Shown here piece by piece: positions 30,331 through 39,901 of a stretch of DNA of 64,000 bases. The translations under genes and the position numbers were made by a program. Positions within the stretch are counted from its first letter, which is position 1, and each line of letters begins with the position of its first letter. The stretch is taken from NCBI RefSeq assembly GCF_016756595.1, contig NZ_AP023257.1, positions 5,844,001-5,908,000 of the forward strand, in the 5' to 3' direction. The notes under the pieces were generated by a model, which did not search any database, had not been told where the DNA came from, and saw only the letters and a list, made by a program, of their open reading frames with translations. The DNA comes from Mesorhizobium sp. L-2-11. GTDB taxonomy: Bacteria > Pseudomonadota > Alphaproteobacteria > Rhizobiales > Rhizobiaceae.

Positions 30331-32175
30331 ATGACCGCAAGACGCGACATCGAAGCCATCACCGAGCGCATCCGCCAACGCTCCAGACCGGGGCGTGAGG
30401 CCTATCTCGGCCGCATCGCCGAGGCCTCGAGCCGCACCGCCAACCGGGCCGTGCTGTCCTGCGGCAACCTCGCCCACGGATTTGCCGTGTGCAGCCCTTC
30501 GGAAAAGCTGGCGCTTGGCGGCGACCGCGTGCCGAACCTCGGCATCATCACCTCCTATAACGACATGCTGTCGGCGCATCAGCCCTTCGAGACGTTTCCG
30601 GCGCTGATCAAGGACGCGGCGCGCGAGGCCGGCGGCATTGCCCAGGTCGCCGGCGGCGTGCCGGCGATGTGCGACGGCGTCACCCAGGGCCAGCCCGGCA
30701 TGGAGCTGTCGCTGTTCTCGCGCGACGTGATCGCCATGGCGGCGGCGATTGGCCTGTCGCACAACATGTTCGACGCCGCCGTCTATCTCGGCGTCTGCGA
30801 CAAGATCGTGCCGGGGCTGGTGATCGCGGCGCTGACCTTCGGCCATCTGCCGGCGGTATTCATCCCGGCCGGGCCGATGACGACAGGCCTGCCCAACGAC
30901 GAGAAAGCCAAGGTCCGCCAGCTCTATGCCGAAGGCAAGGCAGGACGGGCCGAGCTGCTCGAGGCCGAGTCCAAATCCTATCACGGGCCGGGGACCTGCA
31001 CCTTCTACGGCACGGCGAACTCCAACCAGATGCTGATGGAGATCATGGGCCTGCACACGCCGGGCGCCTCCTTCGTCAACCCCGGCACGCCGTTGCGTGA
31101 CGCGCTGACGCGGGAGGCGACGAAGCGGGCGCTGGCGATCACCGCGCTCGGCAACGCCTACACGCCGGTCGGCCGGATGATCGACGAGCGCTCGATCGTC
31201 AACGGCATCGTCGGCCTGCACGCCACCGGCGGATCGACCAATCACACCATCCACCTGATCGCCATGGCGGCCGCGGCCGGCATCGCCATCAGCTGGCAGG
31301 ATATTTCGGATCTTTCGGAAGCCGTACCGCTGCTGGCCCGGGTCTACCCGAACGGCCTTGCCGACGTGAACCATTTCCACGCCGCCGGCGGGCTCGGCTT
31401 CCTGATCCGCGAACTGCTCGACGAGGGAATCCTGCACGAGGACGTCCAGACGGTTTGGGGCGAAGGCTTAAGGCCTTATGCGGTCGAGGCCAGGCTCGGC
31501 GCCGATGGCGGCGTGGTGCGCGAGGCCTCGCCCCGCGAAAGCGGCGACGAGAAGGTGCTGGCGCCGTTCAAGAAGGCGTTCCAGCCGACGGGCGGGCTGA
31601 AAATGCTGTCCGGCAATCTCGGCCACGCCGTCATCAAGACATCGGCGGTCAAACCGGAGCGGCGCATTATCGAGGCGCCGGCCAAGGTTTTCGATAGCCA
31701 GCAAGGGCTCAATGAGGCGTTCAAGGCCGGCACGTTGACCGGCGATTTCATCGCCGTCATCCGCTTTCAGGGCCCGAAAGCCAACGGCATGCCGGAACTG
31801 CACAAGCTGACCACCGTGCTCGGCGTGCTGCAGGATCGCGGCCAGCATGTGGCGCTGGTCACCGACGGGCGCATGTCGGGCGCCAGCGGCAAGGTGCCGG
31901 CGGCGATCCATGTGACGCCGGAGGCAGTCGAGGGCGGGCCGATCGCCAGGATCCATGACGGCGACATCATCAGGCTCGACGCCGACACCGGGACGCTGGA
32001 AGTGCTGGTGCCGGCAGGCGACTTCGCGCTGCGGCGGGCGGCGGACAGCGATCTTGCCGGCAATGAGTTCGGCTTCGGCCGCGAGCTTTTCGCCGGGTTG
32101 CGGCAAATGGTCGGCCGTGCCGACCACGGCGCCAGCGCATTCGCAAACAACGCGGCGGAATTCGCACTGCAGTGA
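30331..32175 (+). CDS. edd: Phosphogluconate dehydratase
   Basis: A 614-residue IlvD/Edd-family iron-sulfur dehydratase converting 6-phosphogluconate to KDPG. Cluster cysteines are seen in [10 protein letters not shown], in GVCDKIVPG and in [31 protein letters not shown] is the conserved C-terminal signature. AAAGGA precedes the ATG. It ends the zwf-pgl-edd operon. No eda is in the window, so KDPG aldolase must be elsewhere. Confidence 0.97.
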   Translation: MTARRDIEAITERIRQRSRPGREAYLGRIAEASSRTANRAVLSCGNLAHGFAVCSPSEKLALGGDRVPNLGIITSYNDMLSAHQPFETFPALIKDAAREAGGIAQVAGGVPAMCDGVTQGQPGMELSLFSRDVIAMAAAIGLSHNMFDAAVYLGVCDKIVPGLVIAALTFGHLPAVFIPAGPMTTGLPNDEKAKVRQLYAEGKAGRAELLEAESKSYHGPGTCTFYGTANSNQMLMEIMGLHTPGASFVNPGTPLRDALTREATKRALAITALGNAYTPVGRMIDERSIVNGIVGLHATGGSTNHTIHLIAMAAAAGIAISWQDISDLSEAVPLLARVYPNGLADVNHFHAAGGLGFLIRELLDEGILHEDVQTVWGEGLRPYAVEARLGADGGVVREASPRESGDEKVLAPFKKAFQPTGGLKMLSGNLGHAVIKTSAVKPERRIIEAPAKVFDSQQGLNEAFKAGTLTGDFIAVIRFQGPKANGMPELHKLTTVLGVLQDRGQHVALVTDGRMSGASGKVPAAIHVTPEAVEGGPIARIHDGDIIRLDADTGTLEVLVPAGDFALRRAADSDLAGNEFGFGRELFAGLRQMVGRADHGASAFANNAAEFALQ

Positions 32176-32282
32176 ATAAGGGCGGCGGCCGTCTGACGCT
32201 GGCCGTCGATTGCCAAATAGTTTTGCCTTTTTGGCCACTATGTTACCTATTGGCCTATCTCGTGACCGGTCATTCGTAGCCG

Positions 32283-32377
32283 ATGCAGCGGGGAGCGGGA
32301 TCGAGGGCTTCTGCGTCTTCAGAAACGGCAAAGTCCGACCTTAAGCGGAAGCTCGTTCGCCCCGGCTGAAATTCATG
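32283..32377 (+). repeat. Dispersed repeat, left copy (pairs with 40800-40895)
   Basis: Bases 32283-32357 match 40800-40874 in the same orientation with one mismatch in 75, and weaker similarity continues for about 20 bases. This copy lies in the 404-base gap between edd and the GlxA-type regulator, which otherwise holds no recognisable gene. The two copies bracket the catabolic module in between. Confidence 0.85.
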
Positions 32378-32579
32378 ACCATGACCCGAAGCTGCCTTCG
32401 TCAGTGCGTGAGTTGAATGGCAGCTCAGCGCCGCATTTCAGTCGTTCCAACGATCCGTTTGCACACCAAAAGCGGGCATCGCTGGTGCCGAGGCACAAGG
32501 GCGAGTTTGCGACAAGCGGAGAGCCACGATTTCCCAAATTGCGCACCCGGGGCTACATTGCCCCCTAGCTGCTTGTTGA

Positions 32580-33560
32580 TCATTCTTTGGCGGGATTGCG
32601 GACCGAGCGGCTCGGATGCCTGAGGTGGGTAGGCGTGATACCGGTGTGCTGACGGAACACCCGGCTGAAATGCCCGGCATTTTCGAAGCCGCATCGGTAC
32701 GCGATTTCGCCAATCTGCAGGTCGCTGCCTTCCAGCAGGGATTTTGCATAATGCACCCGTAGCGCCAGATAGGCGGCCATCGGGCTGATGCCCAACTCCG
32801 TCCCGAAAAGACGCTCCAACTGGCGCCTCGAGCAATTCAACCGGCTCGCGATTTCTGTAACCGACACCTTTTCCTGGAGATTGCTCTCCATCAACAGCAA
32901 GGCCCGCTTCACCGCGCGGCTCGACGCTTCGGGAAACAGATCCCCGACCGGCTGCACGTCCCAGATGTTTCGGATTCGATCGAGAACAAGAATCTTGGCG
33001 GCTTTTTCCGCCGCCTTCTGGCCGATGAATTGCGATACGAAATAGCCGGCGAGGTCTGCCGCTCCCGTGCCGCCAGCGCATGTCGCGCGGCTACGGTCGA
33101 CCGAAAAAAGACTATCCGCATGGGCGTTCACATCAGGGAACTCGGTACGAAAGTCCTTGATGTGAAACCAGCTTACGGCGGCGCTGTAGCCGTCCAACAA
33201 TCCGTAGCGCGCGAGCACGAAGCTCCCCGTGCAAAGCGCGGTCAGGGGCACGCCCTTCTCGGCGGCCCGCAAAAGGAATGCCTCTTTATCCGAACTCAGG
33301 CCCCGGTTCGTGTCGAGCAGGCCTCCAACCACCACAACATTGTCGAAGGCCTCCGGATTGCCGATCGCCTTTGTCGGCAGCAATTCGACACCACAGCTCG
33401 CCCTGACCGGCAGGCCGCGTTCGCCGACGATCTGCCAGTCGAATTCCACCCTGCGGCTGCGATCGCCTTCGTCGCCCGCCAGGCGCAGCGTGTCGATGAA
33501 AAGCGAGAGCGGCGACAGGGTGAAGTCGCGAACTAGGAGAAACGCAAACTTCTTGGCCAT
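32580..33560 (-). CDS. GlxA-type AraC-family transcriptional regulator
   Basis: A 326-residue regulator with an N-terminal DJ-1/PfpI-like domain (ALCTGSFVLARYGLLDGY carries the nucleophile-elbow region) and a C-terminal pair of AraC helix-turn-helices (SVTEIASRLNCSRRQLERLF, IGEIAYRCGFENAGHFSRVF). GlxA-type regulators such as GbdR and CdhR respond to betaine, carnitine or related compounds, which fits the betaine-type binding protein in this module. It is divergent from the GntR gene. Start 33560 was chosen at the family N terminus; the ribosome site AAAAGGA is very close to it. Confidence 0.85.
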   Translation of the reverse strand: MAKKFAFLLVRDFTLSPLSLFIDTLRLAGDEGDRSRRVEFDWQIVGERGLPVRASCGVELLPTKAIGNPEAFDNVVVVGGLLDTNRGLSSDKEAFLLRAAEKGVPLTALCTGSFVLARYGLLDGYSAAVSWFHIKDFRTEFPDVNAHADSLFSVDRSRATCAGGTGAADLAGYFVSQFIGQKAAEKAAKILVLDRIRNIWDVQPVGDLFPEASSRAVKRALLLMESNLQEKVSVTEIASRLNCSRRQLERLFGTELGISPMAAYLALRVHYAKSLLEGSDLQIGEIAYRCGFENAGHFSRVFRQHTGITPTHLRHPSRSVRNPAKE

Positions 33561-33660
33561 TCCTTTTCCGCGCTGTCCGTGGGTTTTGTTCGATTCGCAT
33601 TCGGAGGGGTTCGGCTGCGTTCCTCTGACGGGTGAGCCATCGATCACCGGGGTCTATACA

Positions 33661-33713
33661 TGTGTACCAACAAAATACAATCCGTTGACTCGCTCACTAG
33701 CGCATGCGATTCT
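33661..33713 (+). promoter_or_regulatory. Promoter with operator-like block upstream of gntR
   Basis: A -35 TTGACT (33685-33690) and a -10-like GATTCT (33708-33713) are 17 bases apart. Directly upstream TGTGTAC (33661-33667) and ATACAAT (33675-33681) form an operator-like pair. The 31 bases 33661-33691 match 34747-34777 at 25 positions, with the same spacing to the promoter. Confidence 0.65.
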
Positions 33714-33764
33714 TGGCGGAATGCTAAGTTTCATTGACTCGAAGAAGCGTTCAGAAGGTGTGCG

Positions 33765-34451
33765 ATGAAAGGAAGCAAGGGCAATCTCTACGACGATCTC
33801 AAGCGTCGCATCCTGACGATGGAACTCGATCCTGACGAGGATTTAGATGAGGTGGCGCTAAGCGAACGCTACGGCCTGTCGCGGACTCCGGTTAGGGAAA
33901 TATTCCGCCGCTTGGAGGGCGAAGGCTACATCGAAATTCGCGCGAACAGAGGCGCTCGGGTTGTTCCAATGAACCACTCGACGCTTCGGCAATTCTTCTT
34001 GGTAGCGCCTATGGTCTACGCCGCCATCGGCCGGCTTGCGGTTCAGAATTTCAAATCTTCGCAGATGTCAGACCTAAAGGACACACAGGCGCGTTTCCGT
34101 GCTGCGAGCCAGTCGGGCGACGCACTTGCCATGGTGGTCGAGAACAACAGGTTCCACGAGATAATCGGCGAGATGTCCGGAAATGCCTACCTTCAACCCA
34201 GCCTTGGCAGGTTGCTGATCGACCATGCCCGCATCGGTCACACTTTCTTCCGCCCGCGCAACGATGACATGCGCAAGCGCCTCAAAATTGCAGTCGAACA
34301 CCATGATGGCTTTATCTCGGCCATTAGCGATCATGATGAGGGCGCCGTCGTCGACCTGGTGTTCGAGCATTGGGAGTTATCTCGCGAGAACATGGAGATG
34401 TTCATCGCGCCCCAGGGCTTGAAGGCGGATGCTCTGGTTGGCGATTCCTGA
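33765..34451 (+). CDS. GntR/FadR-family (FCD) transcriptional regulator
   Basis: A 228-residue regulator with an N-terminal winged helix (LSERYGLSRTPVREIFRRLEGEGYIE) and a helical FCD effector domain with metal-ligand-type His/Asp residues (ENNRFHEI, EHHDGFISAI). The shared promoter-operator block in front of this gene and of the lyase operon indicates that it controls both. Its product is likely a repressor relieved by the pathway substrate, by analogy with HypR-like regulators; that is inference. Confidence 0.88.
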   Translation: MKGSKGNLYDDLKRRILTMELDPDEDLDEVALSERYGLSRTPVREIFRRLEGEGYIEIRANRGARVVPMNHSTLRQFFLVAPMVYAAIGRLAVQNFKSSQMSDLKDTQARFRAASQSGDALAMVVENNRFHEIIGEMSGNAYLQPSLGRLLIDHARIGHTFFRPRNDDMRKRLKIAVEHHDGFISAISDHDEGAVVDLVFEHWELSRENMEMFIAPQGLKADALVGDS

Positions 34452-34746
34452 CAGCATTGTGTGATCATCAGATCGATCGTCTCTCTGCCGCGCCACAACT
34501 CATCTGGCCGGCTGGTCCGGTGCGGCAGCCTTGCCTGCCGAGACTGCCTTGGTGGGCGTATAAACCAGTCGCGCCATAAGGCGGTGCCTCCCTTTCAGCT
34601 CTGTCTGTCACCGGCGCTCGGTTGCGAGCGGCTCTGGTCGCGCTGTGTGGCTTGGCCGGCGACACGCTGTTGTCGCATTTGCTGCCCCGGAGGATGCGTC
34701 GCTTCACAGCTTTCTATATGGCATTGTATTATCAAAATATAATTAT
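34452..34746. other. Non-coding stretch between gntR and the lyase operon
   Basis: The gap after gntR up to the operator block is about 295 bases (474 to the next gene). Short reading frames here show no family features. The composition shifts from GC-rich to very AT-rich at about 34710-34770. An ATTGTATT at 34733-34740 is the reverse complement of the operator half AATACAAT and may be an extra half-site. Confidence 0.4.
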
Positions 34747-34799
34747 TGTGTACGTAATAAATACAATTTGTTGACTCCGGCGCGCCGACGTGCGATATT
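34747..34799 (+). promoter_or_regulatory. Promoter with operator-like block upstream of the lyase operon
   Basis: TGTGTAC (34747-34753), ATACAAT (34761-34767), -35 TTGACT (34771-34776) and -10 GATATT (34794-34799), spacer 17. It has the same elements and spacing as the block before gntR. Expected start of transcription is near 34806, leaving a 120-base leader before the TTG start. Confidence 0.7.
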
Positions 34800-34925
34800 C
34801 TGCACCATCAAACGCGACCAACCGGTTCCGGGTGCTGTGAATTCTCAAGGAGAGTTCGCAGAGGGCCGTCGTTTGGCCGAACGACGCCTTGGTCGAAACG
34901 ACCACTCCACCGATGGAGAATTGTC

Positions 34926-35837
34926 TTGAGATTTGAGGGCATCTACACGCCGGCGGTGACGCCGCTCGACCCGGCCGGGCAGATCGACAACGCCGCTTTC
35001 GCGGACGTTCTTGAGTCGCTCATCGAGGCCAAGGTGCACGGCATCATCGTCGGCGGGTCGACGGGTGAATACTACGCCCAGAGCACCCAGGAGCGCTTCG
35101 ATCTCGCCGCCTATGCCAAGGAGGTGATTGGCACCCGGCTTCCGCTCATCGTTGGAACGGGCGCTACCAGGACCGAAGACTCGATCGAATATGCCAAGGC
35201 GGCGAAGGAGATCGGTGCCGATGCCATCCTCGTATCGTCGCCACCCTACGCCTTACCGACCGAGCGCGAGAATGCGGTTCACGCCCTTGCGGTCGACCGC
35301 GCGGCGAGCCTTCCGATCATGCTCTACAACTATCCCGCTCGTATGGGCGTGATGATGGGAGAGGACTATTTCTCCCGCGTGGGCAAGTCCAGGAACGTCG
35401 TGGCCATCAAGGAGAGCTCCGGCGACATGGGCAACCTCCACCGGCTTGCCCGGAAGTTCCCCCATATTTCGCTCTCCTGCGGCTGGGACGACCAGGCACT
35501 CGAATTCTTTGCATGGGGTGCGAAAAGTTGGGTCTGCGCCGGCTCCAACTTTCTGCCGCGCGAACATGTCGCTCTCTACGACGCCTGCGTGCTCGAAAAG
35601 AACTTCGACAAGGGCCGCGCCATCATGACCGCGATGCTGCCCCTCATGGATTTCCTCGAGTGCGGCAAGTTCGTTCAGTCGATCAAGTATGGCTGTGAGC
35701 TGATTGGGCTGAAAGTAGGCACGGTGCGGGCCCCGCTGCGCCCGCTCAATTCAGAAGAAAAGCGAACTCTCCAGACCGTCGTCGCCACCTTGAAGCGCAC
35801 GGTCGCCCGGATCACGTCGGGAGCGAATTATGCATGA
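34926..35837 (+). CDS. DapA-family lyase, possibly pyrroline-4-hydroxy-2-carboxylate deaminase
   Basis: A 303-residue class I aldolase-fold enzyme. The Schiff-base Lys is in VVAIKESSGD near residue 162, the Tyr in MLYNYPARMG near 137 and the glycine motif GGSTGEYYAQS near 46. It is not expected to be the biosynthetic DapA. In hydroxyproline pathways a DapA-type deaminase makes alpha-ketoglutarate semialdehyde, which the next gene product could oxidise. The start is TTG at 34926, supported by GGAGAA 6 bases upstream. It overlaps the next gene by 8 bases. Confidence 0.8.
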   Translation: MRFEGIYTPAVTPLDPAGQIDNAAFADVLESLIEAKVHGIIVGGSTGEYYAQSTQERFDLAAYAKEVIGTRLPLIVGTGATRTEDSIEYAKAAKEIGADAILVSSPPYALPTERENAVHALAVDRAASLPIMLYNYPARMGVMMGEDYFSRVGKSRNVVAIKESSGDMGNLHRLARKFPHISLSCGWDDQALEFFAWGAKSWVCAGSNFLPREHVALYDACVLEKNFDKGRAIMTAMLPLMDFLECGKFVQSIKYGCELIGLKVGTVRAPLRPLNSEEKRTLQTVVATLKRTVARITSGANYA

Positions 35838-37347
35838 GCCTTTGACCGCCGCCGAATACAAGGCGATAGCCGAAGATATTCAATTCCCGACCATTGCCTT
35901 CATTGACGGGGCATTCCGTCCGGCCAATTCCGGCAAGACATTCAAGACCACTAATCCAGCTACGGGCGAGACGCTTGCCGAGATCGCCGCGTGCGACTCC
36001 AGCGATGTCGATTTCGCCGTGGCCAAGGCCAGGGACGCGTTCGATGACGGCCGCTGGCACCTCCGGTCGCCTGGCGAGCGCAAGGCCGTACTCCTCAACT
36101 TCGCGAAGCTTCTCGAGCGAAACCGCCACGAACTCGCGGTCATGGAGACCCTCGACAGCGGCAAGCCGATCCGCGAATGCCAGACCGTCGATGTTCCCGA
36201 TACGATCCACACGCTCCGTTGGCATGCCGAGCTGATCGACAAGCTCTATGACAATACCGCTCCTGTGGGTTCAAACGCGCTGACGATGGTCGTGCGCGAA
36301 CCGGTCGGCGTCGTAGGCTGCGTTCTGCCGTGGAACTTTCCGCTCCTGATGCTGGCCTGGAAAATAGGACCGGCGCTTGCAGCGGGTTGCTCGGTCATCG
36401 TGAAGCCTGCGCAGGAGACGACCCTGACCACGCTCCGTGTAGCCGAGCTGGCCCATGAGGCGGGTATCCCGGCGGGCGTCTTCAATGTTGTCACGGGCGG
36501 CGGCAAGGATGTCGGCGAACCGATCGGCATGCACATGGGCGTCGATATGGTGGCGTTCACCGGATCGACGCCGACAGGTCGCCGTTTCCTGCGCTACGCA
36601 GCGGATTCCAATCTCAAGCGCGTCGTCCTTGAATGCGGGGGCAAAAATCCGGCAGTGGTTCTCGAGGATGCCGAAGACCTCGACCTGGTAGCCGAACAGG
36701 TCGTCAACGGCGCTTTCTGGAACATGGGCGAGAACTGCTCGGCGACTTCGCGGCTCATCGTCCATGCCAAGGTCAAGGATGAGTTGCTCGAGCGCATCGG
36801 CGCCTACATGCGCGAGTGGAAGACGGGCGATCCGCTCGACCCGGAAAATCGCATTGGCGCGCTTGTCAGCAAGAGCCACTTCGAGAAGGTGAAATCCTTC
36901 CTCAACGACGTGAAGACCGAAAAGCTCGCCGTCGCCCATGGCGGCGACACGCACAAGGGTATCTACATCGAGCCGACCGTCGTTGACGGTGTTACGCCTT
37001 CGAGTCGCCTCTTTCAGGAAGAGATTTTCGGACCGATCCTTTCGGTCACGACGTTCAATTCGCTTGCCGAGGCGATAGCTCTCGCCAATGACACCAACTA
37101 CGGCCTAACCGCGTCTGTTTACACGGGAAGCCTTCGCAAGGCGATCAAGCTGTCGCGAGAAATCCGGGCGGGCGTCGTCACGGTCAATTGCTTCGGCGAA
37201 GGCGATGCGACCACTCCGTTCGGCGGCTACAAGGAATCCGGCTTCGGCGGCCGCGACAAGTCGATCTTCGCGCATGACAACTACTGCGAACTGAAGACGA
37301 TCTGGATCGACGTTTCCGATCGTTCGGTCGACGAGACGGTTCGATGA
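35830..37347 (+). CDS. NAD(P)-dependent aldehyde dehydrogenase
   Basis: A 505-residue class I-type aldehyde dehydrogenase. The catalytic Cys is in NMGENCSATSR near residue 304 and the general base Glu in VLECGGKNP near 271; LPWNFPLLML and FTGSTPTGRR bind cofactor. Closest known types are PuuC-like amino-aldehyde dehydrogenases. In this module it could oxidise alpha-ketoglutarate semialdehyde or a betaine-derived aldehyde. It overlaps both neighbours (8 bases upstream, ATGA downstream), so it belongs to one operon. Confidence 0.9.
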   Translation: MHEPLTAAEYKAIAEDIQFPTIAFIDGAFRPANSGKTFKTTNPATGETLAEIAACDSSDVDFAVAKARDAFDDGRWHLRSPGERKAVLLNFAKLLERNRHELAVMETLDSGKPIRECQTVDVPDTIHTLRWHAELIDKLYDNTAPVGSNALTMVVREPVGVVGCVLPWNFPLLMLAWKIGPALAAGCSVIVKPAQETTLTTLRVAELAHEAGIPAGVFNVVTGGGKDVGEPIGMHMGVDMVAFTGSTPTGRRFLRYAADSNLKRVVLECGGKNPAVVLEDAEDLDLVAEQVVNGAFWNMGENCSATSRLIVHAKVKDELLERIGAYMREWKTGDPLDPENRIGALVSKSHFEKVKSFLNDVKTEKLAVAHGGDTHKGIYIEPTVVDGVTPSSRLFQEEIFGPILSVTTFNSLAEAIALANDTNYGLTASVYTGSLRKAIKLSREIRAGVVTVNCFGEGDATTPFGGYKESGFGGRDKSIFAHDNYCELKTIWIDVSDRSVDETVR

Positions 37348-38675
37348 ACGACATCGTCGTCAAGCGTCTTCCGGCGGAATCCGGAACCTCGGGTTGGGAG
37401 GCGATCAGCACACGCAGCTTCCCGGTCCGGACGCTCGACGGCGACCTGTCGGCCGACTGGCTGATCGTCGGTGCGGGCTTCGCGGGATTGTCTGCTGCGC
37501 GCCGGTTATCTCAACTCCGGCCTGGCGACAAGATCGTCGTGCTGGAAGCGGGAGAGATCGCCAAAGGTACCTCAGGCCGGAATTCCGGCTACATGATCGA
37601 CGTCCCGCACAATCTGTCGTCGGGCGAATATTCCGTCGCCAGCGAGACCGTGACGGTGGCGGAGATCGCTCAGAACCGCTTTGCGATATCTTTCGCCGCC
37701 GACGCTGCGGCGGAATACGACATGTCGCGCGAGACCTTCGATCGGTCGGGCAAAATCAATGCGGCGGCGACAAATCGCGGCATGAAGCTCAACGAGAATT
37801 ACGGTCGCTCGCTGCAAGGAATCGGCGAAAAGCATCGCTTCCTTGATGCGGAAGAGATGCGGGCGATCACCGGGTCAAATTACTATCTGGGAGGCCTTTA
37901 TACGCCGGGCGCGGTGATGATCCAGCCCGCTGACTATATCCGCGGGTTCGCCGCGGGGCTGGCGTCGAAGGTCGACATATTCGAGCACTCGCCAGTGCTC
38001 AAACTTGAGCGGCACGGCGGAGCTTGGAAAGCAGTATTGCGTCGTGGCACCGTCACCGCGCCGAAGGTCATCTTGGGCATCAACGGGCACGTCGAGGATT
38101 TCGGTTACTTCCGCGGCCGCCTGATGCACATCTTCACCTATGCATCGATGACTGCCCCCTTCACTTCCAAGTCCACGGGCAAGGATATGTGGGCATTACT
38201 CCCTGCTGATCCGATGGGAGCGACGGTCAGGAAGATCAGCACCGACGGCTTCTCGCGTATCGTGATCCGTACCCGGTTCACCTACGACTGGGCCGTCCAG
38301 GTCAGCGACAAGCGCTTGGTTGGAATCGCCGCCGAGCAGCGAGCGTCTCTGGACGCCCGCTTTCCATATCTCAAGGACGTGCCGTTCGAACACGTCTGGG
38401 CCGGACGGCTTTGCCTCAGCCGCAACCATGTGCCCGCCTTCGGCGAGATCGAAGAAGGCCTTTATTCGGCCTGCTGCGAGAACGGTCTTGGGACCGTAAA
38501 AAGCACTCTCGCGGGCGTCATGGCCGCCGATCTGGCGACCGATACCCGCTCCGACATGCTCGACAAATTCTCGGATCAGCCGGAGCCCGCGCGGCTGCCT
38601 CCCGAGCCGCTCGCGTGGCTCAGCGTCAACACGGTGATCCGGCTGCAGGAATTGCGTGCTGGCCGCCAGGGATAG
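37344..38675 (+). CDS. FAD-dependent amino-acid/amine oxidoreductase (DAO family)
   Basis: A 443-residue DAO-type flavoprotein with WLIVGAGFAGLSAARRL near residues 35-51 and GTSGRNSGYMIDVP after it. It resembles PuuB-type and D-amino-acid dehydrogenases, and is only distantly similar to the protein at 24487. In a hydroxyproline pathway it would oxidise cis-4-hydroxy-D-proline; with betaines it could act as a demethylating enzyme. Translational coupling by ATGA to the aldehyde dehydrogenase gene supports a shared pathway. Confidence 0.85.
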   Translation: MNDIVVKRLPAESGTSGWEAISTRSFPVRTLDGDLSADWLIVGAGFAGLSAARRLSQLRPGDKIVVLEAGEIAKGTSGRNSGYMIDVPHNLSSGEYSVASETVTVAEIAQNRFAISFAADAAAEYDMSRETFDRSGKINAAATNRGMKLNENYGRSLQGIGEKHRFLDAEEMRAITGSNYYLGGLYTPGAVMIQPADYIRGFAAGLASKVDIFEHSPVLKLERHGGAWKAVLRRGTVTAPKVILGINGHVEDFGYFRGRLMHIFTYASMTAPFTSKSTGKDMWALLPADPMGATVRKISTDGFSRIVIRTRFTYDWAVQVSDKRLVGIAAEQRASLDARFPYLKDVPFEHVWAGRLCLSRNHVPAFGEIEEGLYSACCENGLGTVKSTLAGVMAADLATDTRSDMLDKFSDQPEPARLPPEPLAWLSVNTVIRLQELRAGRQG

Positions 38676-38754
38676 CTCTCGCCGCGCAATGTGAAGACCG
38701 AGCCGACCGCAAAGTCTTCGAATGAAAATGGGAACGAAACAGGGAGTAAGTAAA

Positions 38755-39606
38755 ATGAAAACGTTGTGGAAAGCGCTCTGCGCTGTCGCGATGGTCGGTA
38801 TGACTATGTTGCCCGCTCACGCGCAGGAAAAGACCATTACCATGGGTACGATGTCCTGGGAGGACCTCACCCCCATCACCGGTATCACCAAAAAGGTACT
38901 CGAAGATGCCGGCTACACCGTGAAGGTGACCGAGTTCTCTGAGTGGGGCATTGCCTACGCCGCGCTCAGCAAGGGCGACGTCCAGATCCTCGCTTCGCAG
39001 ACCGACTACGTCGCTCATGACTACTGGGACAAGAACAAGAGCCGGCTGGAGAAAATCTCTCCGGTCTCTCACGGCCTTTTCCAGGGCGTCGCCGTGCCGA
39101 AATACGTGACGATTGATTCCATGGACCAGTTGAATGACAACGCCGATAAGTTCGGCGGCAAGATCGTCGGCATCGAGCCGGGTTCCGGTCTGATGCGCGA
39201 CACAGCCAACTCGGTCAAGGAATACGATCTCAAGCTACAGCTCATCGAGGGCAGCACCGCCGCGATGACGGCTGCTCTCAAGTCGGCCGTCGACCGTCAG
39301 GAATGGATCGCAGTCACCATCTGGGAGCCCTCCTGGATGATGCAGAAATACGACGTCAAATTCCTCAAGGACCCCATGGGCATTTTTCCGCCGCCGCAGA
39401 GCTACTACTGGATCGGCCAGGAGGGTTTCTCTGCGGAGAACCCACACGCCCGCGAAGTCATCGCCAGCGTCTACGTTCCGCTCGCCGACATCACGGCGAT
39501 CAACGCCGCTGTCAACGAGGGCAAGTCGATGGACGAGGCCGTGGCTGCGTGGATCGAAGCCCATGCCGATCTGCTGAAGCGCTGGGAGAACATCAAGAGC
39601 TATTAG
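38755..39606 (+). CDS. Orphan betaine/proline-betaine type ABC binding protein (OpuAC family)
   Basis: A 283-residue exported binding protein with a signal peptide ending at AHAQ. TMGTMSWEDLTPITG at the mature start and TIWEPSWMMQKYDVKFL near residue 190, with Trp residues for cation-pi binding, are typical of quaternary-ammonium binding proteins. ATG 38755 has AGGGAG 8 bases upstream and is preferred over ATG 38722. No intact permease or ATPase follows: only a short ATPase remnant does. It either works with a transporter encoded elsewhere or is left over. Confidence 0.88.
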   Translation: MKTLWKALCAVAMVGMTMLPAHAQEKTITMGTMSWEDLTPITGITKKVLEDAGYTVKVTEFSEWGIAYAALSKGDVQILASQTDYVAHDYWDKNKSRLEKISPVSHGLFQGVAVPKYVTIDSMDQLNDNADKFGGKIVGIEPGSGLMRDTANSVKEYDLKLQLIEGSTAAMTAALKSAVDRQEWIAVTIWEPSWMMQKYDVKFLKDPMGIFPPPQSYYWIGQEGFSAENPHAREVIASVYVPLADITAINAAVNEGKSMDEAVAAWIEAHADLLKRWENIKSY

Positions 39607-39709
39607 TTGGCGAAGGGTGGGTTCGTCCAAGTCGGCGACCCGCCCGGATCTTTTGAAAACAGGGAAAGCCAGCGTCAGGCCGGCCCACGGGAACGCAAGG
39701 AGCACTGCG

Positions 39710-39901
39710 ATGAATGACTCCAACGAGGTGTTGATCGACTGCCAGTCCGTGTGGAAGATCTTCGGCGGTCGCGCTTCGGCAGCCGTCAAGGCTATCTCCG
39801 AACGGGGTCTGTCCAAGAAGCAGGTGCTGCAGGAGTTCGACTGCGTGGCGAGCGACGTAAAATATTCGTTCGCGATCATGACTGGATCCGCCAGGCGCTG
39901 A
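39710..39901 (+). pseudogene. N-terminal remnant of a ProV-like betaine transporter ATPase
   Basis: The first 45-48 residues (EVLIDCQSVWKIFGGRA, then ISERGLSKKQVLQEFDCV) match the N terminus of ProV/OpuAA ATPases up to just before the core. The frame then enters unrelated sequence and stops at 39901, before the Walker A motif. AAGGAGC lies upstream of ATG 39710. This is a deletion fusion: the downstream part belongs to a proline racemase remnant in another frame. Confidence 0.75.

Noticed and set aside
30115..31437. 440-residue frame opposite edd
   Set aside because: Antisense shadow of edd, no motifs.
34926..35837. Biosynthetic dihydrodipicolinate synthase (dapA)
   Set aside because: Its operon partners are catabolic oxidases and a GntR regulator, so a DapA-family lyase of a degradation pathway is more likely.
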